A stretch of DNA of 64,000 nucleotides from Chitinophaga sp. CB10 (GCA_001870995.2 MLAV02000023.1:7264-71263), one strand, 5' to 3'; shown: positions 52,472 through 62,351, counted from the first letter of the stretch. Notes: generated by a model not told the origin, from the sequence alone. A program made the numbers and translations.

Positions 52472-53086
52472 TTATGGGGAGATGCGAATGCTCCGGAAGG
52501 TAAGGTTCAAACGTGGCTTCATGCTGTACCCGGCCTTAGCAATCCGGTGCTCCCAGTGCTGCTGCAGGTCGCCTTTCATCAGGAGGAGAGAGCCGTTGCT
52601 CAGTGTGAGCGCGTATTTGTTGCTATGGTTATCCAGCTGCCTGAATTCGAAAGGCCTGGCTGCGCCCAGGCTCACGGAGGCTATTACCGGCCGGTTGCCA
52701 AGCTCGCTCTCCTTATCGCGGTGCCAGGCCACGGAATCGTTTTCATTGCGGTAGAGGTTGAGCAGCACGCTGTTGAAGGTATAGCCGGTAGTGGCGGTGA
52801 TTTTTTCCCGGAGTTCCTGCAACTCCGGCAGCCAGGGATGCATATGCAGGGTTCTGCCGGCCATGTGGTAGACCTTATCGGGGTCCCCGTACCAGGCCGT
52901 AAGGCGGGGCGTAAGCACTTCCTTATCGTACATCCGCTGCACGTTTTGCTCCCAGGGAACGATTTCAATCAGGTTATGCATTAACTTTATCGCAGCGCCG
53001 GTTTCCATAAACCCGGGAAAATATTCAAGGAGTTCTCCGGGGAAACGGAAGCCTTCCGATTCATTAAACAAATTCAGCTGTACCAT
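52472..53086 (-). CDS. alkB: AlkB-like 2-oxoglutarate/Fe(II) dioxygenase
   Basis: A 204-aa protein with the AlkB core: LLNLYRNENDSVAWHRDKE (iron ligands His122 and Asp124), ASVSLGAARPFEFR, the third iron ligand His180 in GDLQQHWEHRIAK, and the 2-oxoglutarate Arg in RLNLTFR. It repairs alkylated DNA or RNA bases by oxidative demethylation. It resembles the short bacterial/ALKBH2-like type. It is divergent from the AraC-like gene at 53181. It adds to Ogt (38531) as a second alkylation-repair gene in the window. Confidence 0.93.
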   Translation of the reverse strand: MVQLNLFNESEGFRFPGELLEYFPGFMETGAAIKLMHNLIEIVPWEQNVQRMYDKEVLTPRLTAWYGDPDKVYHMAGRTLHMHPWLPELQELREKITATTGYTFNSVLLNLYRNENDSVAWHRDKESELGNRPVIASVSLGAARPFEFRQLDNHSNKYALTLSNGSLLLMKGDLQQHWEHRIAKAGYSMKPRLNLTFRSIRISP

Positions 53087-53180
53087 AAGTTAGCTTGTTA
53101 CCTTTACATTACAATTTTAGGAGCAGCATTGTTATCTCCCCCAAAACAAAAAAAATTACGGTAATAAAAATGAAACTGAG

Positions 53181-53552
53181 ATGGCCCATAAAAAAGAAAA
53201 ACGCAGCCTGGAAATAACCAAACAATACTTTGATTTTTTGGATCAGCATATTGAAGATGTTGTCAGCGGCCGGGCTGCCGCATTCCTGGAACTCAACCAG
53301 ATTGCGCGGGAGCTGGCTGTATCGCATACGCACCTGACGGATACTATCCAAAAAGAAAAAGGCAATCACCCCTGTCATTTTTATGATGCAAAAATTATTG
53401 AAAAAGCCAAAGACCTGTTGGGCAATCCGGCGCTTTCCATTGCGGACATTGCTTTGACGCTGACCTACGATCCATCCAACTTTTCCAAATTCTTCAAAAA
53501 ATGGACCGGTGAAACCCCTGGCGAATTCAGGAACAAGATGCTGAAAAAATAA
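53181..53552 (+). CDS. Small AraC-type DNA-binding protein
   Basis: A 123-aa protein made almost wholly of the AraC DNA-binding domain. The first helix-turn-helix is in FLELNQIARELAVSHTHLTDTIQ, the second in LSIADIALTLTYDPSNFSKFFKKWTGETPGEF. It has no ligand domain. It stands 80 bp before an SDR gene on the same strand and is likely its regulator. Such domain-only AraC proteins are common in Bacteroidota. Confidence 0.9.
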   Translation: MAHKKEKRSLEITKQYFDFLDQHIEDVVSGRAAAFLELNQIARELAVSHTHLTDTIQKEKGNHPCHFYDAKIIEKAKDLLGNPALSIADIALTLTYDPSNFSKFFKKWTGETPGEFRNKMLKK

Positions 53553-53632
53553 GCGCTGCTAAATTTCCGTAAAGTTCACCATAATACTGCCCTCCGCATT
53601 GCCGAATTTCGTTACAACAAAAAATATCATAC

Positions 53633-54388
53633 ATGGCAAGTAACGACGTAAACGGAAAAGTAGTGCTGATCGCCGGAGGCGCTAAAAATTTGGGCGGATT
53701 ACTCAGCAGGAATTTTGCGGCAAAAGGCGCTAAATTAGTGATCCATTATAACAGCGAAAGCACCAAAGCGGATGCGGAAAAGACTTTGGCGGATGTGCAG
53801 GCCGCCGGCGCAGCTGCAATACTGGTACAGGGCGATCTTACCAATGTTGCCAATATTACCAAACTCTTTGATGCGGCGGTAGCCACATTCGGCGGTATCG
53901 ACATCGCCATTAACACCGTAGGAAAAGTGCTGAAAAAGCCATTCGTGGATACTACGGAAGCGGAGTACGACAGTATGAGCGACATCAACTCCAAGGTAGC
54001 CTATTTCTTTATCCAGGAAGCCGGCAGGAAATTAAATAACAACGGGAAAATCTGCACCATCGTAACCTCCTTACTGGCGGCTTATACAGGGTTATACTCT
54101 ACCTACGAAGGGATGAAGGCGCCGGTAGAACACTTTACCAGGGCCGCTTCCAAGGAGTTTGGCAGTCGGGGTATTTCCGTTACGGCCGTAGCGCCCGGAC
54201 CCATGGACACGGCTTTCTTCTACGGGCAGGAAAGCGATGATGCAGTAGCGTATCATAAATCGGCTTCCGCCCTCGGTGGGCTCACCAACATAAAAGACAT
54301 TGCGCCGCTGGTGGAATTCCTCGTTTCTGACGGCTGGTGGATTACCGGGCAAACAATTTTTGCAAACGGTGGTTATACTACCAGGTAA
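53633..54388 (+). CDS. Short-chain dehydrogenase/reductase
   Basis: A 251-aa SDR with the loop AGGAKNLGGLLSRNF, an atypical NTVGKV in place of NNAG, catalytic Ser and Tyr in VTSLLAAYTGLYSTYEGMK (Tyr-x3-Lys) and the C-terminal DGWWITGQTIFANGGYTT. The glycine loop is typical of the FabG-like 'classical' SDRs. The substrate is not evident. It lies between a small AraC gene and an NTF2-like gene. Confidence 0.9.
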   Translation: MASNDVNGKVVLIAGGAKNLGGLLSRNFAAKGAKLVIHYNSESTKADAEKTLADVQAAGAAAILVQGDLTNVANITKLFDAAVATFGGIDIAINTVGKVLKKPFVDTTEAEYDSMSDINSKVAYFFIQEAGRKLNNNGKICTIVTSLLAAYTGLYSTYEGMKAPVEHFTRAASKEFGSRGISVTAVAPGPMDTAFFYGQESDDAVAYHKSASALGGLTNIKDIAPLVEFLVSDGWWITGQTIFANGGYTTR

Positions 54389-54439
54389 GTTCATTCCTGC
54401 ATAAGACGGCCTTCTCAAAACAGTAAACCCGGACAAACA

Positions 54440-54763
54440 ATGGACTTATCAAAAATTACCAACGAAAAAGTAAGGCAGGCCATTGAAGCCTGGCAGCATG
54501 GCGACAGTGAAACCTTCCTGTCTTACTTCACGGACAGCCCTACGATGGCCGACGACGGCAATCCGCGCGTTTTTTCCAGCTTCGTGGAAAGTGCGTGTGG
54601 GCATGAACGTTTTACCAGCATTGATAAAGTGGAGAACAACGGGTTGGAGGTGTATGGGAAATTTCATACCGAAAGCTGGGGCGATTTCAAAACCTACTTC
54701 AAATTTCATATGAATGCAGCAGGCAAGTTCGATCGTTTGGATATCGGGCAGGCCAGGTATTAA
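54440..54763 (+). CDS. NTF2-like (SnoaL-fold) protein
   Basis: A 107-aa protein of the cone-shaped NTF2 fold (VRQAIEAWQHGDSETFLSYFTDSPTMADDG, then WGDFKTYFKFHMNAAGKFDRLDIGQA). It follows the SDR by 51 bp and is probably in its operon. Such proteins bind or isomerise small hydrophobic ligands. The shared operon suggests the same ligand as the SDR, which is inference. A bidirectional terminator follows. Confidence 0.83.
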   Translation: MDLSKITNEKVRQAIEAWQHGDSETFLSYFTDSPTMADDGNPRVFSSFVESACGHERFTSIDKVENNGLEVYGKFHTESWGDFKTYFKFHMNAAGKFDRLDIGQARY

Positions 54764-54792
54764 TGACCACGTACCATCTACTGTACAATGAA

Positions 54793-54824
54793 AAAACCGT
54801 CCCAGTTGATATTGGGACGGTTTT
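54793..54824. terminator. Bidirectional rho-independent terminator
   Basis: A perfect 12-bp stem AAAACCGTCCCA with its complement (54793-54804 with 54813-54824), with T runs on both strands. It lies between the convergent NTF2-like and SusD genes. Confidence 0.92.
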
Positions 54825-54846
54825 GATGTTCATGCGTAGCTATTGT

Positions 54847-56424
54847 TTAGTAACCGGGGTTTTGCGACAGATTTTTATTCAAATCCCTTTCTTTCTGCGG
54901 CACCGGCCACAGGTAATCCTTGCGGGCATCGAACAGGCGGGTTTCTACCGTTACATGGTTGCCTGTTAAGCTCAGTGCGCCGGTAGTTTTGTTCACCGTA
55001 CCCAGCCTGGTACCATACACTGTACCGCTTCTTACCGTGGTACCGATCTGCCAGCGCTGAATATCAAACCAGCGTAAACCTTCCAGTGCCAGCTCCACCT
55101 GCCGCTCCCTGCGTACCAGCTGGCGCAGCTTGTCTGCACTGCTGTACACGGTCCTGTCCACCGCCGGCATGCCAGCGCGGAGCCGCACTGCGTCGATAGC
55201 GTCATACACGGAATTGTCGATCACGCCGAGTTCAATTTGCGCTTCCGCGTACGACAGCAATACCTCTGCATAACGGATCACGATCATGTTCAGACCGGTA
55301 TTCCACATATCCGGGTAGTCGGAAAGGTTAGCCGTGAATTTCTTTTCCACGTAGCCGGTAGGACTGTTGTTGTTATCGTTATAGTAATCCGGGGAACCCG
55401 CTTCGATGGAATTGTAATAAGTACCCTCGTATAACTGTCCCGGATATACGATGGTAGCCGCCAAACGGGGATCCCTGTTGACGTACGGCTGGTCCGGATT
55501 ATAGCCGGAAGCCGGATCATCGATGGTTTTACCGTTCTTCATTTCGTAGGCATCCACCAGCGCCTGGGTAGGGCTGAGGGAAGCCCATCCGCCCACGCCG
55601 GAAGAAGGCATGATGCCAATGTCGCCATTGGGCACATCGTTGGCTTTGTACTGCACATCGAGGATTACCTCGCTGTTGTTTTCGTAGCCGATGCGGAACA
55701 GGTCCTGGTAATTAGGATAGAGGGCGTAACCGAGTTGCATTACTTCTTTGTAATCCGCTACTGCCGCTGCATATTTTTTATCGTACAGTTCCATCCTGGC
55801 TTTCAAGGAGAGGGCCGCGCCGCGGGTGATGCGGCCTACATCGTTGCCGCTGTAGGAAGCGGGAAGGTTGGGCGCAATTTCCGCCAGTTCCTTAAACAGG
55901 GAATCCCTTACGGCTGCATACGGCGTCCGGCTTACGCTGGCGGCTTCCTGTGTGGAAACGGTATGCGTGATATACGGCACATCGCCATACAGCTGGCTCA
56001 TCATGAAGTACTGGTAAGCTCTCAGGAAGCGGGCTTCGGATTTAAAGCGCAGTTTCTTCGCTTCGTCCATTTTCACGCCATCCACATTTTCCAGGAACCA
56101 GTTACAGCGCTGGATGGTTTTATAATCCCAACGGTTACGCACATACGGCGCGGAAGCGGTGGCGCTGCCGTTGCCCAGGTACTGGAACTCATCCCAGTAC
56201 CACTGGCTGTACACGTTATCGCTCACAGCGTCCATGTAGAGCAGGTTATAGCTGGTTTCCCAACCGTTGTAGCAGCCATTGAGGGCGGCCACGGCATCCG
56301 ACTCTGTTTTCCAGAGCGTACCGTTCTCGTAGGAGTTGGAAGGTGATTTATCAAGGAAGTCTTTCTGGCAGGCGCTCTGTGCCAGTGCGGCGGCCAGCAT
56401 GATATATAAAAAGTTCTTTTTCAT
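54847..56424 (-). CDS. SusD/RagB-type lipoprotein of the second locus
   Basis: A 525-aa protein with a lipobox (IMLAAALAQSAC). The family pattern is clear: KDFLDKSPSNSYENGTLWKTESDAVAALNGCYNGW at the start in overlapping pieces, then RFLRAYQYFMMSQLYGDVPYIT, and the C-terminal RYAEVLLSYAEAQIELG and LEGLRWFDIQRWQIG. It is the lid and ligand binder of the SusC encoded just upstream (18 bp). No enzyme or DUF gene follows, so the ligand is unknown. Confidence 0.94.
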   Translation of the reverse strand: MKKNFLYIMLAAALAQSACQKDFLDKSPSNSYENGTLWKTESDAVAALNGCYNGWETSYNLLYMDAVSDNVYSQWYWDEFQYLGNGSATASAPYVRNRWDYKTIQRCNWFLENVDGVKMDEAKKLRFKSEARFLRAYQYFMMSQLYGDVPYITHTVSTQEAASVSRTPYAAVRDSLFKELAEIAPNLPASYSGNDVGRITRGAALSLKARMELYDKKYAAAVADYKEVMQLGYALYPNYQDLFRIGYENNSEVILDVQYKANDVPNGDIGIMPSSGVGGWASLSPTQALVDAYEMKNGKTIDDPASGYNPDQPYVNRDPRLAATIVYPGQLYEGTYYNSIEAGSPDYYNDNNNSPTGYVEKKFTANLSDYPDMWNTGLNMIVIRYAEVLLSYAEAQIELGVIDNSVYDAIDAVRLRAGMPAVDRTVYSSADKLRQLVRRERQVELALEGLRWFDIQRWQIGTTVRSGTVYGTRLGTVNKTTGALSLTGNHVTVETRLFDARKDYLWPVPQKERDLNKNLSQNPGY

Positions 56425-56442
56425 CTTGTGTCGGCGTTAGAA

Positions 56443-59400
56443 TTAAAAAGTAACGTTGATACCCAGGGTGTTCACTTTTACCTGCGGATAGTAGTACAGG
56501 CTGCTGTTAACGGCGGCCTCAGGGTCTACCCAGTCGTACAGGTGATCGAGCGTAAGGATGTTTTGTCCGCTGTAGTACACGCGCACTTTTGCAATACCCA
56601 GGTTTTTAAGCAGGTGTTCCGGCAGCGTATAGCCGATTTGCAGGTTTTTAAGCCGCAGGTAGGAACCATCCTTCACCCAGTAGGAACTTGGCGTACCGCT
56701 CGGATCGTTCTGCTTCTGGCTGTAGAGGAGCCTTGGCAGGGAAGCGCCGGTGTTCTGCGGGGACCATGTATCGAGCATGGCGCTGGTAGGCTTACCCACG
56801 GTAGAACCGATTTCGCCGAGCTTACCGGCATCGAGGTAGGTTTTAACGGTGGCGGCGCCCTGGAAGAACACGCTCACGTCGATGCCTTTCCAGGCGGCGT
56901 TGAGGTTCAGTCCAAAAGTTACTTTCGGGAAGAAGTTACCGAGGTACACCCTGTCTGCTGCGTTGATGGTATCGTTGCCATCCTTATCCACATACCGGAT
57001 ATCGCCTGGGGCTGTATTCACGCCCTGGTAAGGGCCTTTGGCCACTTCGTCCTTTGACTGGTAGATGCCGGCGGCTTCATAACCGAAGAGGGAGTTTACG
57101 GGGAGTCCTTCCATGGTTACCTTATAGCCGTCGTAGATAGGGCTGGCGCCCATCAGGCTAACAATTTTGTTGTTGATGATGGCGGTGTTGAGGGTAGCGC
57201 CGTAGGTCCAGTCGTTGGTACGGTCGCTGTAGCCGAGGGTGAATTCCCAGCCGCGGTTGTCGATAGCGGCGGCGTTTTGCACCGGCGCGTTGAGGCCGTA
57301 GGAGGCTGCGGCAGGCGGCGTCATGAGGATGCCGTCGGTTTTACGGATGAAATACTCCGCGCTGAAGTTGAGGCGTCCTGCGAGGAAAGCCGCATCCAGT
57401 CCACCGCCGTACTGCGTGGTAGATTCCCACAGCAGCCAAGGCGTAGCGCCGTTAACAGGAGCCGCACCGGAAGCGATGACCGGGCTGGTACCGCCAAAGA
57501 TGTAGTTGATGCCTACATCCACTGTTGGGATGTAAGGGTAGTAAGGGAAGGCAGGGTATTTGGCGGCATCGTACGTTTTTACGTACTGGTTGCCCAGCTG
57601 CCCCCACGATCCGCGGAGTTTCAGGTTGTTGACGATGGTTTTCAGCGGCGCGAAGAAGGGCTCCCTGTCTACATTCCAGCCGGCGGAGAAGGAGGGGAAG
57701 GTACCCCATCGGTAGTCTTTTCCGAAGCGGCTGGTACCGTCGTAGCGGAGGTTTGCTTCGAAGAGGTATTTACCATCATAGTCGTAGTTAAAGCGGCCGA
57801 ATACGGATTGCAGCGCCAGCTCTGCGCTGTAGCCGTTGGCGGTTTGGCCATCGGTATAGGCAGCGTCGATATCGGATATCTGGGAGTTGAGCATGCCTTT
57901 GCGGTAAGCGGCGTCGTAGTTCACTTTATCCTGTTCCTGGGAGTAGCCGCCCAGGATTTTGAAGTTGTGTTTTTTGATGCTGCGGCCGTATTCCAGCAGC
58001 AGCTGCTGGGTGAGGTAGGAGGTGAAGTTATTTTCATCCTTTACAGAGCTGGGGCCCTGGTAGAAGGTAGGATCGCCCTGGCTGTTGTAATACTGCTGGT
58101 CCGCAATGAATTTTTTAATGCGGTTGGTTTTCAGCACATAACCCAGCATAGGTCGTACGTGGAGGCCTTTCAGCGGCTCCCAGTCGGCCTGGATATTCCC
58201 GATCAGGTCATAGTAATTATACTGGTTAAAGCTGCCGCCTTCCAGCCATGCCATGGGGTTACCGTCGCCCACGGCACCATACTGTCCGTTTTCGTATTTA
58301 TACGGGATGGTGGGGGAGATGCGGTTGGTGAGGCGCACCAGCTGTGTGAAATCGCCCGTATAAGGGTTGCTGGGCTCATGCCGGCTGGTGGAGGTAAAGC
58401 CGACGTTGCCGGTGATTTTCAGGTTATCTTTTATTTCGCTGTTCAGGTTGAGGCGGGTCGTATAGCGCTTGGCGTTAGTTTCCTTCACGAGGCCGTTTTC
58501 GTCGAACAGGCCCATGGAGAGGTTGTACTGTGTTTTTTCGTTACCGCCGTTTACGCCGAGGTAGTGGTTTTGTTGTACGCCGTTACCCTGGTAGAAGAGG
58601 CCGAGCCAGTCGGTATTCGGATAATTGAAAGGATCGGAGCCGTCTTTGAATTTCTGGATTTCGGCATCCGTGTATTGCGGTGTTTTGCCTTCGTTTAGCC
58701 TTGCCTGGTTGTACAGGGATGCTGCCTGCCAGGAGGGGAGGAAGTCCGGCAGGCCGGTAGGTTTTTGTTTACCCACATAACCGGAATAGGTGATTTGCGC
58801 GGGGCCTTTGCGGCCTTGTTTGGTGGTAACGAGTATAACGCCGTTGGCTGCACGGGAACCGTAGATGGCAGCGGAGGCGGCATCTTTGAGGACGGAGATG
58901 TTGGCGATATCGTCCGGGTTGATATTGTTGAGGTCCGCGCTGGTGGCGATAACGCCATCCACTACCACCATGGGATCGGCTACGTTGAGGGTACCGATAC
59001 CGCGGATGCGCACGCTGCCATTATCCGCGCCTGGTTGTCCGCTGTTGGCGGCGGTTACCGTTACGCCGGGCATGGTGCCCTGGAGGGCGTTGCTGACGGA
59101 GGTGGCGGGGCGGTTGGCCAGTTCTTTGGAACCGATGCCGGCAACGGCGCCGGTGAGGTTGGCTTTTTTCTGTGTGCCGTAACCGACTACCACCAGTTGT
59201 TTTAGTCCGCTCACATCCGGTTTCAGCTGGATGTTGAGGTGTGTTTGTCCGTTTACCCTGATCTCCTGGCTGACGTAGCCGATGCTGGTTACCACGAGGG
59301 TGGCGTTGGCGTCAGCGGAGAGGGTGAAGGAGCCATCGCCGCCGGTGATAGCGCCTTTTTGTGCGCCTTTCACGACGATGGACACGCCGGGGATGGCGCT

Positions 59401-59850
59401 GCCGTTTTCCTCTGTGACCTTACCGGTGATGGTGATGGGCGGAGGAGCGGTGGCGGCGGGTGTTGCCGGCGGGGTATTGGTTTTGGTAATGAATACGGTG
59501 TTGCCCTGGATGTCGAAGCTGAGTCCCTGGCCTTGCAGCGCTTGTTTGACGGCTGCGGCCGGGGAGGCTTTTTTCAGTTCCAGTGTTACCGGCTGGCTGT
59601 TTTTCAGGTCTTCCTTATCGTAAAAGAAGACGAGGCCGGTTTGCGCCTTGATGACATTCAGCACCTTAATCAGGCTGCTGTTGTTGGCGGCATAGGTGAC
59701 AGTTTGCGCTTTTGTGCCGGCGCTAACCTGTAAAAAGAATACGAGCAGGAGGAATGAAGTTAGTTTCATCACTAACAGGATTTTACGCGGCACCGGCGCA
59801 TATTTCCAATAGGAGCGGGTACCAGAATTACAAATAGCAAATTGTTGCAT
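56443..59850 (-). CDS. SusC/RagA TonB-dependent transporter of the second locus
   Basis: A 1135-aa receptor. A 27-residue pre-extension precedes a normal signal peptide at Met28 (MKLTSFLLLVFFLQVSAG), so 59769 is an alternative start. Then follow an STN domain at about 58-108, a carboxypeptidase-like domain (ITGKVTEENGSAIPGVSIVVKG), the plug with GSRAANGVILVTTK, and the barrel ending LGINVTF. It is signal-capable through the STN domain to the FecR encoded at 60041. It forms a pair with the SusD at 54847. Confidence 0.94.
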   Translation of the reverse strand: MQQFAICNSGTRSYWKYAPVPRKILLVMKLTSFLLLVFFLQVSAGTKAQTVTYAANNSSLIKVLNVIKAQTGLVFFYDKEDLKNSQPVTLELKKASPAAAVKQALQGQGLSFDIQGNTVFITKTNTPPATPAATAPPPITITGKVTEENGSAIPGVSIVVKGAQKGAITGGDGSFTLSADANATLVVTSIGYVSQEIRVNGQTHLNIQLKPDVSGLKQLVVVGYGTQKKANLTGAVAGIGSKELANRPATSVSNALQGTMPGVTVTAANSGQPGADNGSVRIRGIGTLNVADPMVVVDGVIATSADLNNINPDDIANISVLKDAASAAIYGSRAANGVILVTTKQGRKGPAQITYSGYVGKQKPTGLPDFLPSWQAASLYNQARLNEGKTPQYTDAEIQKFKDGSDPFNYPNTDWLGLFYQGNGVQQNHYLGVNGGNEKTQYNLSMGLFDENGLVKETNAKRYTTRLNLNSEIKDNLKITGNVGFTSTSRHEPSNPYTGDFTQLVRLTNRISPTIPYKYENGQYGAVGDGNPMAWLEGGSFNQYNYYDLIGNIQADWEPLKGLHVRPMLGYVLKTNRIKKFIADQQYYNSQGDPTFYQGPSSVKDENNFTSYLTQQLLLEYGRSIKKHNFKILGGYSQEQDKVNYDAAYRKGMLNSQISDIDAAYTDGQTANGYSAELALQSVFGRFNYDYDGKYLFEANLRYDGTSRFGKDYRWGTFPSFSAGWNVDREPFFAPLKTIVNNLKLRGSWGQLGNQYVKTYDAAKYPAFPYYPYIPTVDVGINYIFGGTSPVIASGAAPVNGATPWLLWESTTQYGGGLDAAFLAGRLNFSAEYFIRKTDGILMTPPAAASYGLNAPVQNAAAIDNRGWEFTLGYSDRTNDWTYGATLNTAIINNKIVSLMGASPIYDGYKVTMEGLPVNSLFGYEAAGIYQSKDEVAKGPYQGVNTAPGDIRYVDKDGNDTINAADRVYLGNFFPKVTFGLNLNAAWKGIDVSVFFQGAATVKTYLDAGKLGEIGSTVGKPTSAMLDTWSPQNTGASLPRLLYSQKQNDPSGTPSSYWVKDGSYLRLKNLQIGYTLPEHLLKNLGIAKVRVYYSGQNILTLDHLYDWVDPEAAVNSSLYYYPQVKVNTLGINVTF

Positions 59851-60040
59851 ACTTTTGCAATGTTTGGTTGAAGTGAATAAAAGGTTTACGGACTGGATGT
59901 TTTACGGCAACTAAGCGCCAGCCGGGGTCAGACGCCAATCTTACGCCCCGGTTGTTTTTTTAGTGCCTTCCATCGTGTGACAATAGCTAACGTCTTGATC
60001 TAAGCTTTTTCATTGTTGTGTTTTTTTCATTGTTTCATAA

Positions 60041-61369
60041 CTATGGCAGAATAACGATCCTGTTATTATTTTCTACCCTGTAATTAATCCTGGTGCTGGA
60101 CAGTCCTTTAAGGACCTGCGCCAGTGTGAGATTACGGCCTATTTCTCCATTGAAGCTGCGTTGTGGCACGGGGCCTTCGTACACGACTTCCACATTATAC
60201 CACCGGGCGAGCTGCCGCATGACGGCGGGCAGGTCGGCATTGTCGAAGGAGAAGAATCCTTCTTTCCAGGCGATGATCTGTTGTGTGTTGACGTGTTCGT
60301 TGAGGCGCAGGTTGCCTGCGGCGTCGGTGTTGGCTTGCTGGCCCGGCTGCAGCAGTTGCTGGCTGTTGCCGGCGCTGACTTTCACGGCGCCTTGCAGCAG
60401 GGTGGTGCTGATGGTTTTTTCGTTCGTATATGCGTTGACATTAAAGTGTGTGCCGAGAACGGATATGGATGTATTGGCGGCGTTTACCACGAAGGGCTGG
60501 CTGGGATTTTGAGCGATTTCAAAATAAGCTTCGCCGGTGATGGTTACTGTCCTGTTTTTTTCTACGAATGCGGTGGGGTAGGTGATGGACGATGCGGCGT
60601 TGAGCCATACGAGGGTGCCATCGGGCAGCATGAGTTTATACTGTCCGCCGGGTGGCGTGCTCATGGTATTGTAGAGCAGCTGGCCATCTTTTGTGCCGGC
60701 GCCTTCATAGGCGATTTGTCCGTTTGCGAGTTTGCGGATGCGGGTGCTGCCCTGTTGTGCAAGCAGGCCGTTGCCGGCGCTGTCCAGCGGGATTTGTGTA
60801 CCGTCTGCCAGGGTGAGCATGGCGCGGTGGCCGCCGGGGGCGAAATCTTTTTTGGGTGTAGCGGTAGTGATTGGGTGTGGGGTGGTGGTATTGGATGCCC
60901 AGTAGCGGCTGCCGGCGTAGATGAGCAGGGCGAGGGTTGCGGCGGCGGCCCACCAGAGGCGGGGTTTGATGGAGGGGAGATTGGTTGGCGGTATGGAGGG
61001 GTGGTGGGATGAATCATTTGCTTTTGCTGCATCAGGTGCATGCAGAGAACCTGCGTTAGGGGAGCCTTCCGCGTTGGTTGTATTGCTTGCAGGTAACGTA
61101 TTCCCTGCAGCTAACCCGCCTGCTCCCTTTATCACCGCTTCTCTTTCCGCTGCCAGCACCCTTTTCAGCACCGGCGCCCATACTTCCGCCTCATATGCCG
61201 GCAATTCCCTGGGCGTATCCTGCGCGGCATGCCAGGCATCCATCGCAGCCACAACTTCCCCCGAGCCGTCGTCCTGGATGATGGACAACAACTCTTCATA
61301 TTCACTGTCGGTGGCCTGTTGCAACTGTGCCCGTTGCAGCAGCTGGTACAATCGTTCGAAATCTGGCAA
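60041..61369 (-). CDS. FecR-family anti-sigma factor of the second locus
   Basis: A 442-aa protein. The N-terminal sigma-binding part is followed by a long low-complexity linker rich in Asn, Ala and Ser (about 95-135). One membrane helix comes next (LWWAAAATLALLIYAGS). The FecR domain follows (PPGGQYKLMLPDGTLVWLNAASSI, EAYFEIA, VLGTHFNVNAYTNEK), with the DUF4974 end (LPAVMRQLARWYNVEVVY). It lies between the sigma gene (102 bp upstream) and SusC. Confidence 0.93.
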   Translation of the reverse strand: MPDFERLYQLLQRAQLQQATDSEYEELLSIIQDDGSGEVVAAMDAWHAAQDTPRELPAYEAEVWAPVLKRVLAAEREAVIKGAGGLAAGNTLPASNTTNAEGSPNAGSLHAPDAAKANDSSHHPSIPPTNLPSIKPRLWWAAAATLALLIYAGSRYWASNTTTPHPITTATPKKDFAPGGHRAMLTLADGTQIPLDSAGNGLLAQQGSTRIRKLANGQIAYEGAGTKDGQLLYNTMSTPPGGQYKLMLPDGTLVWLNAASSITYPTAFVEKNRTVTITGEAYFEIAQNPSQPFVVNAANTSISVLGTHFNVNAYTNEKTISTTLLQGAVKVSAGNSQQLLQPGQQANTDAAGNLRLNEHVNTQQIIAWKEGFFSFDNADLPAVMRQLARWYNVEVVYEGPVPQRSFNGEIGRNLTLAQVLKGLSSTRINYRVENNNRIVILP

Positions 61370-61471
61370 GCGTACTGATTTTTCAGGTGGTTGATAATAA
61401 TCGGAAGCAGGCTTCCATTACTATCGTACCGTTAATAATCCGATAGTACCTATCGGTTTCAAAAAAAATTT

Positions 61472-62071
61472 TCAGCGCAGGGAAAAAAGGACGGCAAGGA
61501 TAGCCATCGGCAGTACAATGCCGTGCGTGGAAAGGTATTCGCGGATAAACCGTAACGACCTTACAATGGAGTTCTTCACTGTTTGGGTAGAGATAGATAG
61601 CTGGCTGGCAATATCGGCAATCTTCATATCCGTTTCCCTGCTCAGCAGGTAGATACGCTGCGCCTGCGGCGGCAACAGGCTTACGGCCTGCTGTAACAGC
61701 CGGGTGGTTTCGGCAAAATCCAGGTCCTCCTGCGTTTGCACGCTGCTGCTGGTTTCCAGTACGCCCAGCTGTTGGGAGGCACGGCGCCGCACCTCCTGTT
61801 TTTGTAACCAGGAATAACAACGATGATATACCATTCTGAAAATCCAGTTGTGCGGAGTATCGATGGTGGAGAGCTTGTCCCTGCCAAGCCATAGGCCCAG
61901 GAACACTTCCTGCACGATATCCATTTCTGGCCCCTCTTCCCGTATGACCTTTCTTATCACCGGAATTATCTGCGGCATATACTGGTGAAACAATGCCTCA
62001 AAGGCCGCTTCATCTCCCTCTGCTATACGCCTGAATAATACTGTGGCCGTTGCTGTTTGTTGATCAGGCAT
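61472..62071 (-). CDS. ECF sigma factor of the second SusCD locus
   Basis: A 199-aa FecI-like sigma factor: region 2 (FEALFHQYMPQIIPVIRKV, MDIVQEVFLGLWLGRDKL, FRMVYHRCYSWLQKQ) and region 4 (LPPQAQRIYLLSRETDMKIADIASQLSISTQTVKN in two parts). It starts at the ATG at 62071, directly after a 12-bp direct repeat in the leader. With FecR, SusC and SusD it forms a complete train in the order sigma, anti-sigma, receptor, lid. Confidence 0.93.
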   Translation of the reverse strand: MPDQQTATATVLFRRIAEGDEAAFEALFHQYMPQIIPVIRKVIREEGPEMDIVQEVFLGLWLGRDKLSTIDTPHNWIFRMVYHRCYSWLQKQEVRRRASQQLGVLETSSSVQTQEDLDFAETTRLLQQAVSLLPPQAQRIYLLSRETDMKIADIASQLSISTQTVKNSIVRSLRFIREYLSTHGIVLPMAILAVLFSLR

Positions 62072-62072
62072 T

Positions 62073-62104
62073 CCGGTTACTAAATTCTATTGCCGGTTAC
62101 TAAA
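62073..62104 (-). repeat. 12-bp direct repeat upstream of the sigma gene
   Basis: CCGGTTACTAAA occurs at 62073-62084 and again at 62093-62104, with a 20-bp period (two helical turns), within 35 bp of the sigma start. It could be a binding site for a regulator, or simple duplication. Confidence 0.5.
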
Positions 62105-62351
62105 AATTGATGTTGGCTGTGTCGCGGCAGCAATGTACAAAAAAAGCTGAATTTATCATGTGGACATCTCTCCCCATTAATAAGGAGAACAGGCTAAAAA
62201 AAATTATTATTTTAAATTATCATGATGTATATTTAGTAAGAACAATGAATCAACCAGGACCTGTGGGGCGTCCCGTAATTTTCAAGTGAACAAAACTCCA
62301 TCTCCATAAGCATATCTGTCAGAAAATTTCACTCAAAAACATTACCATCCA

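Noticed and set aside
62107..62289. 60-codon plus-strand ORF upstream of the DUF3472 gene
   Set aside because: It has no family features, sits in the divergent control region and shows low-complexity Lys/Ile/Asn composition of AT-rich leader DNA.
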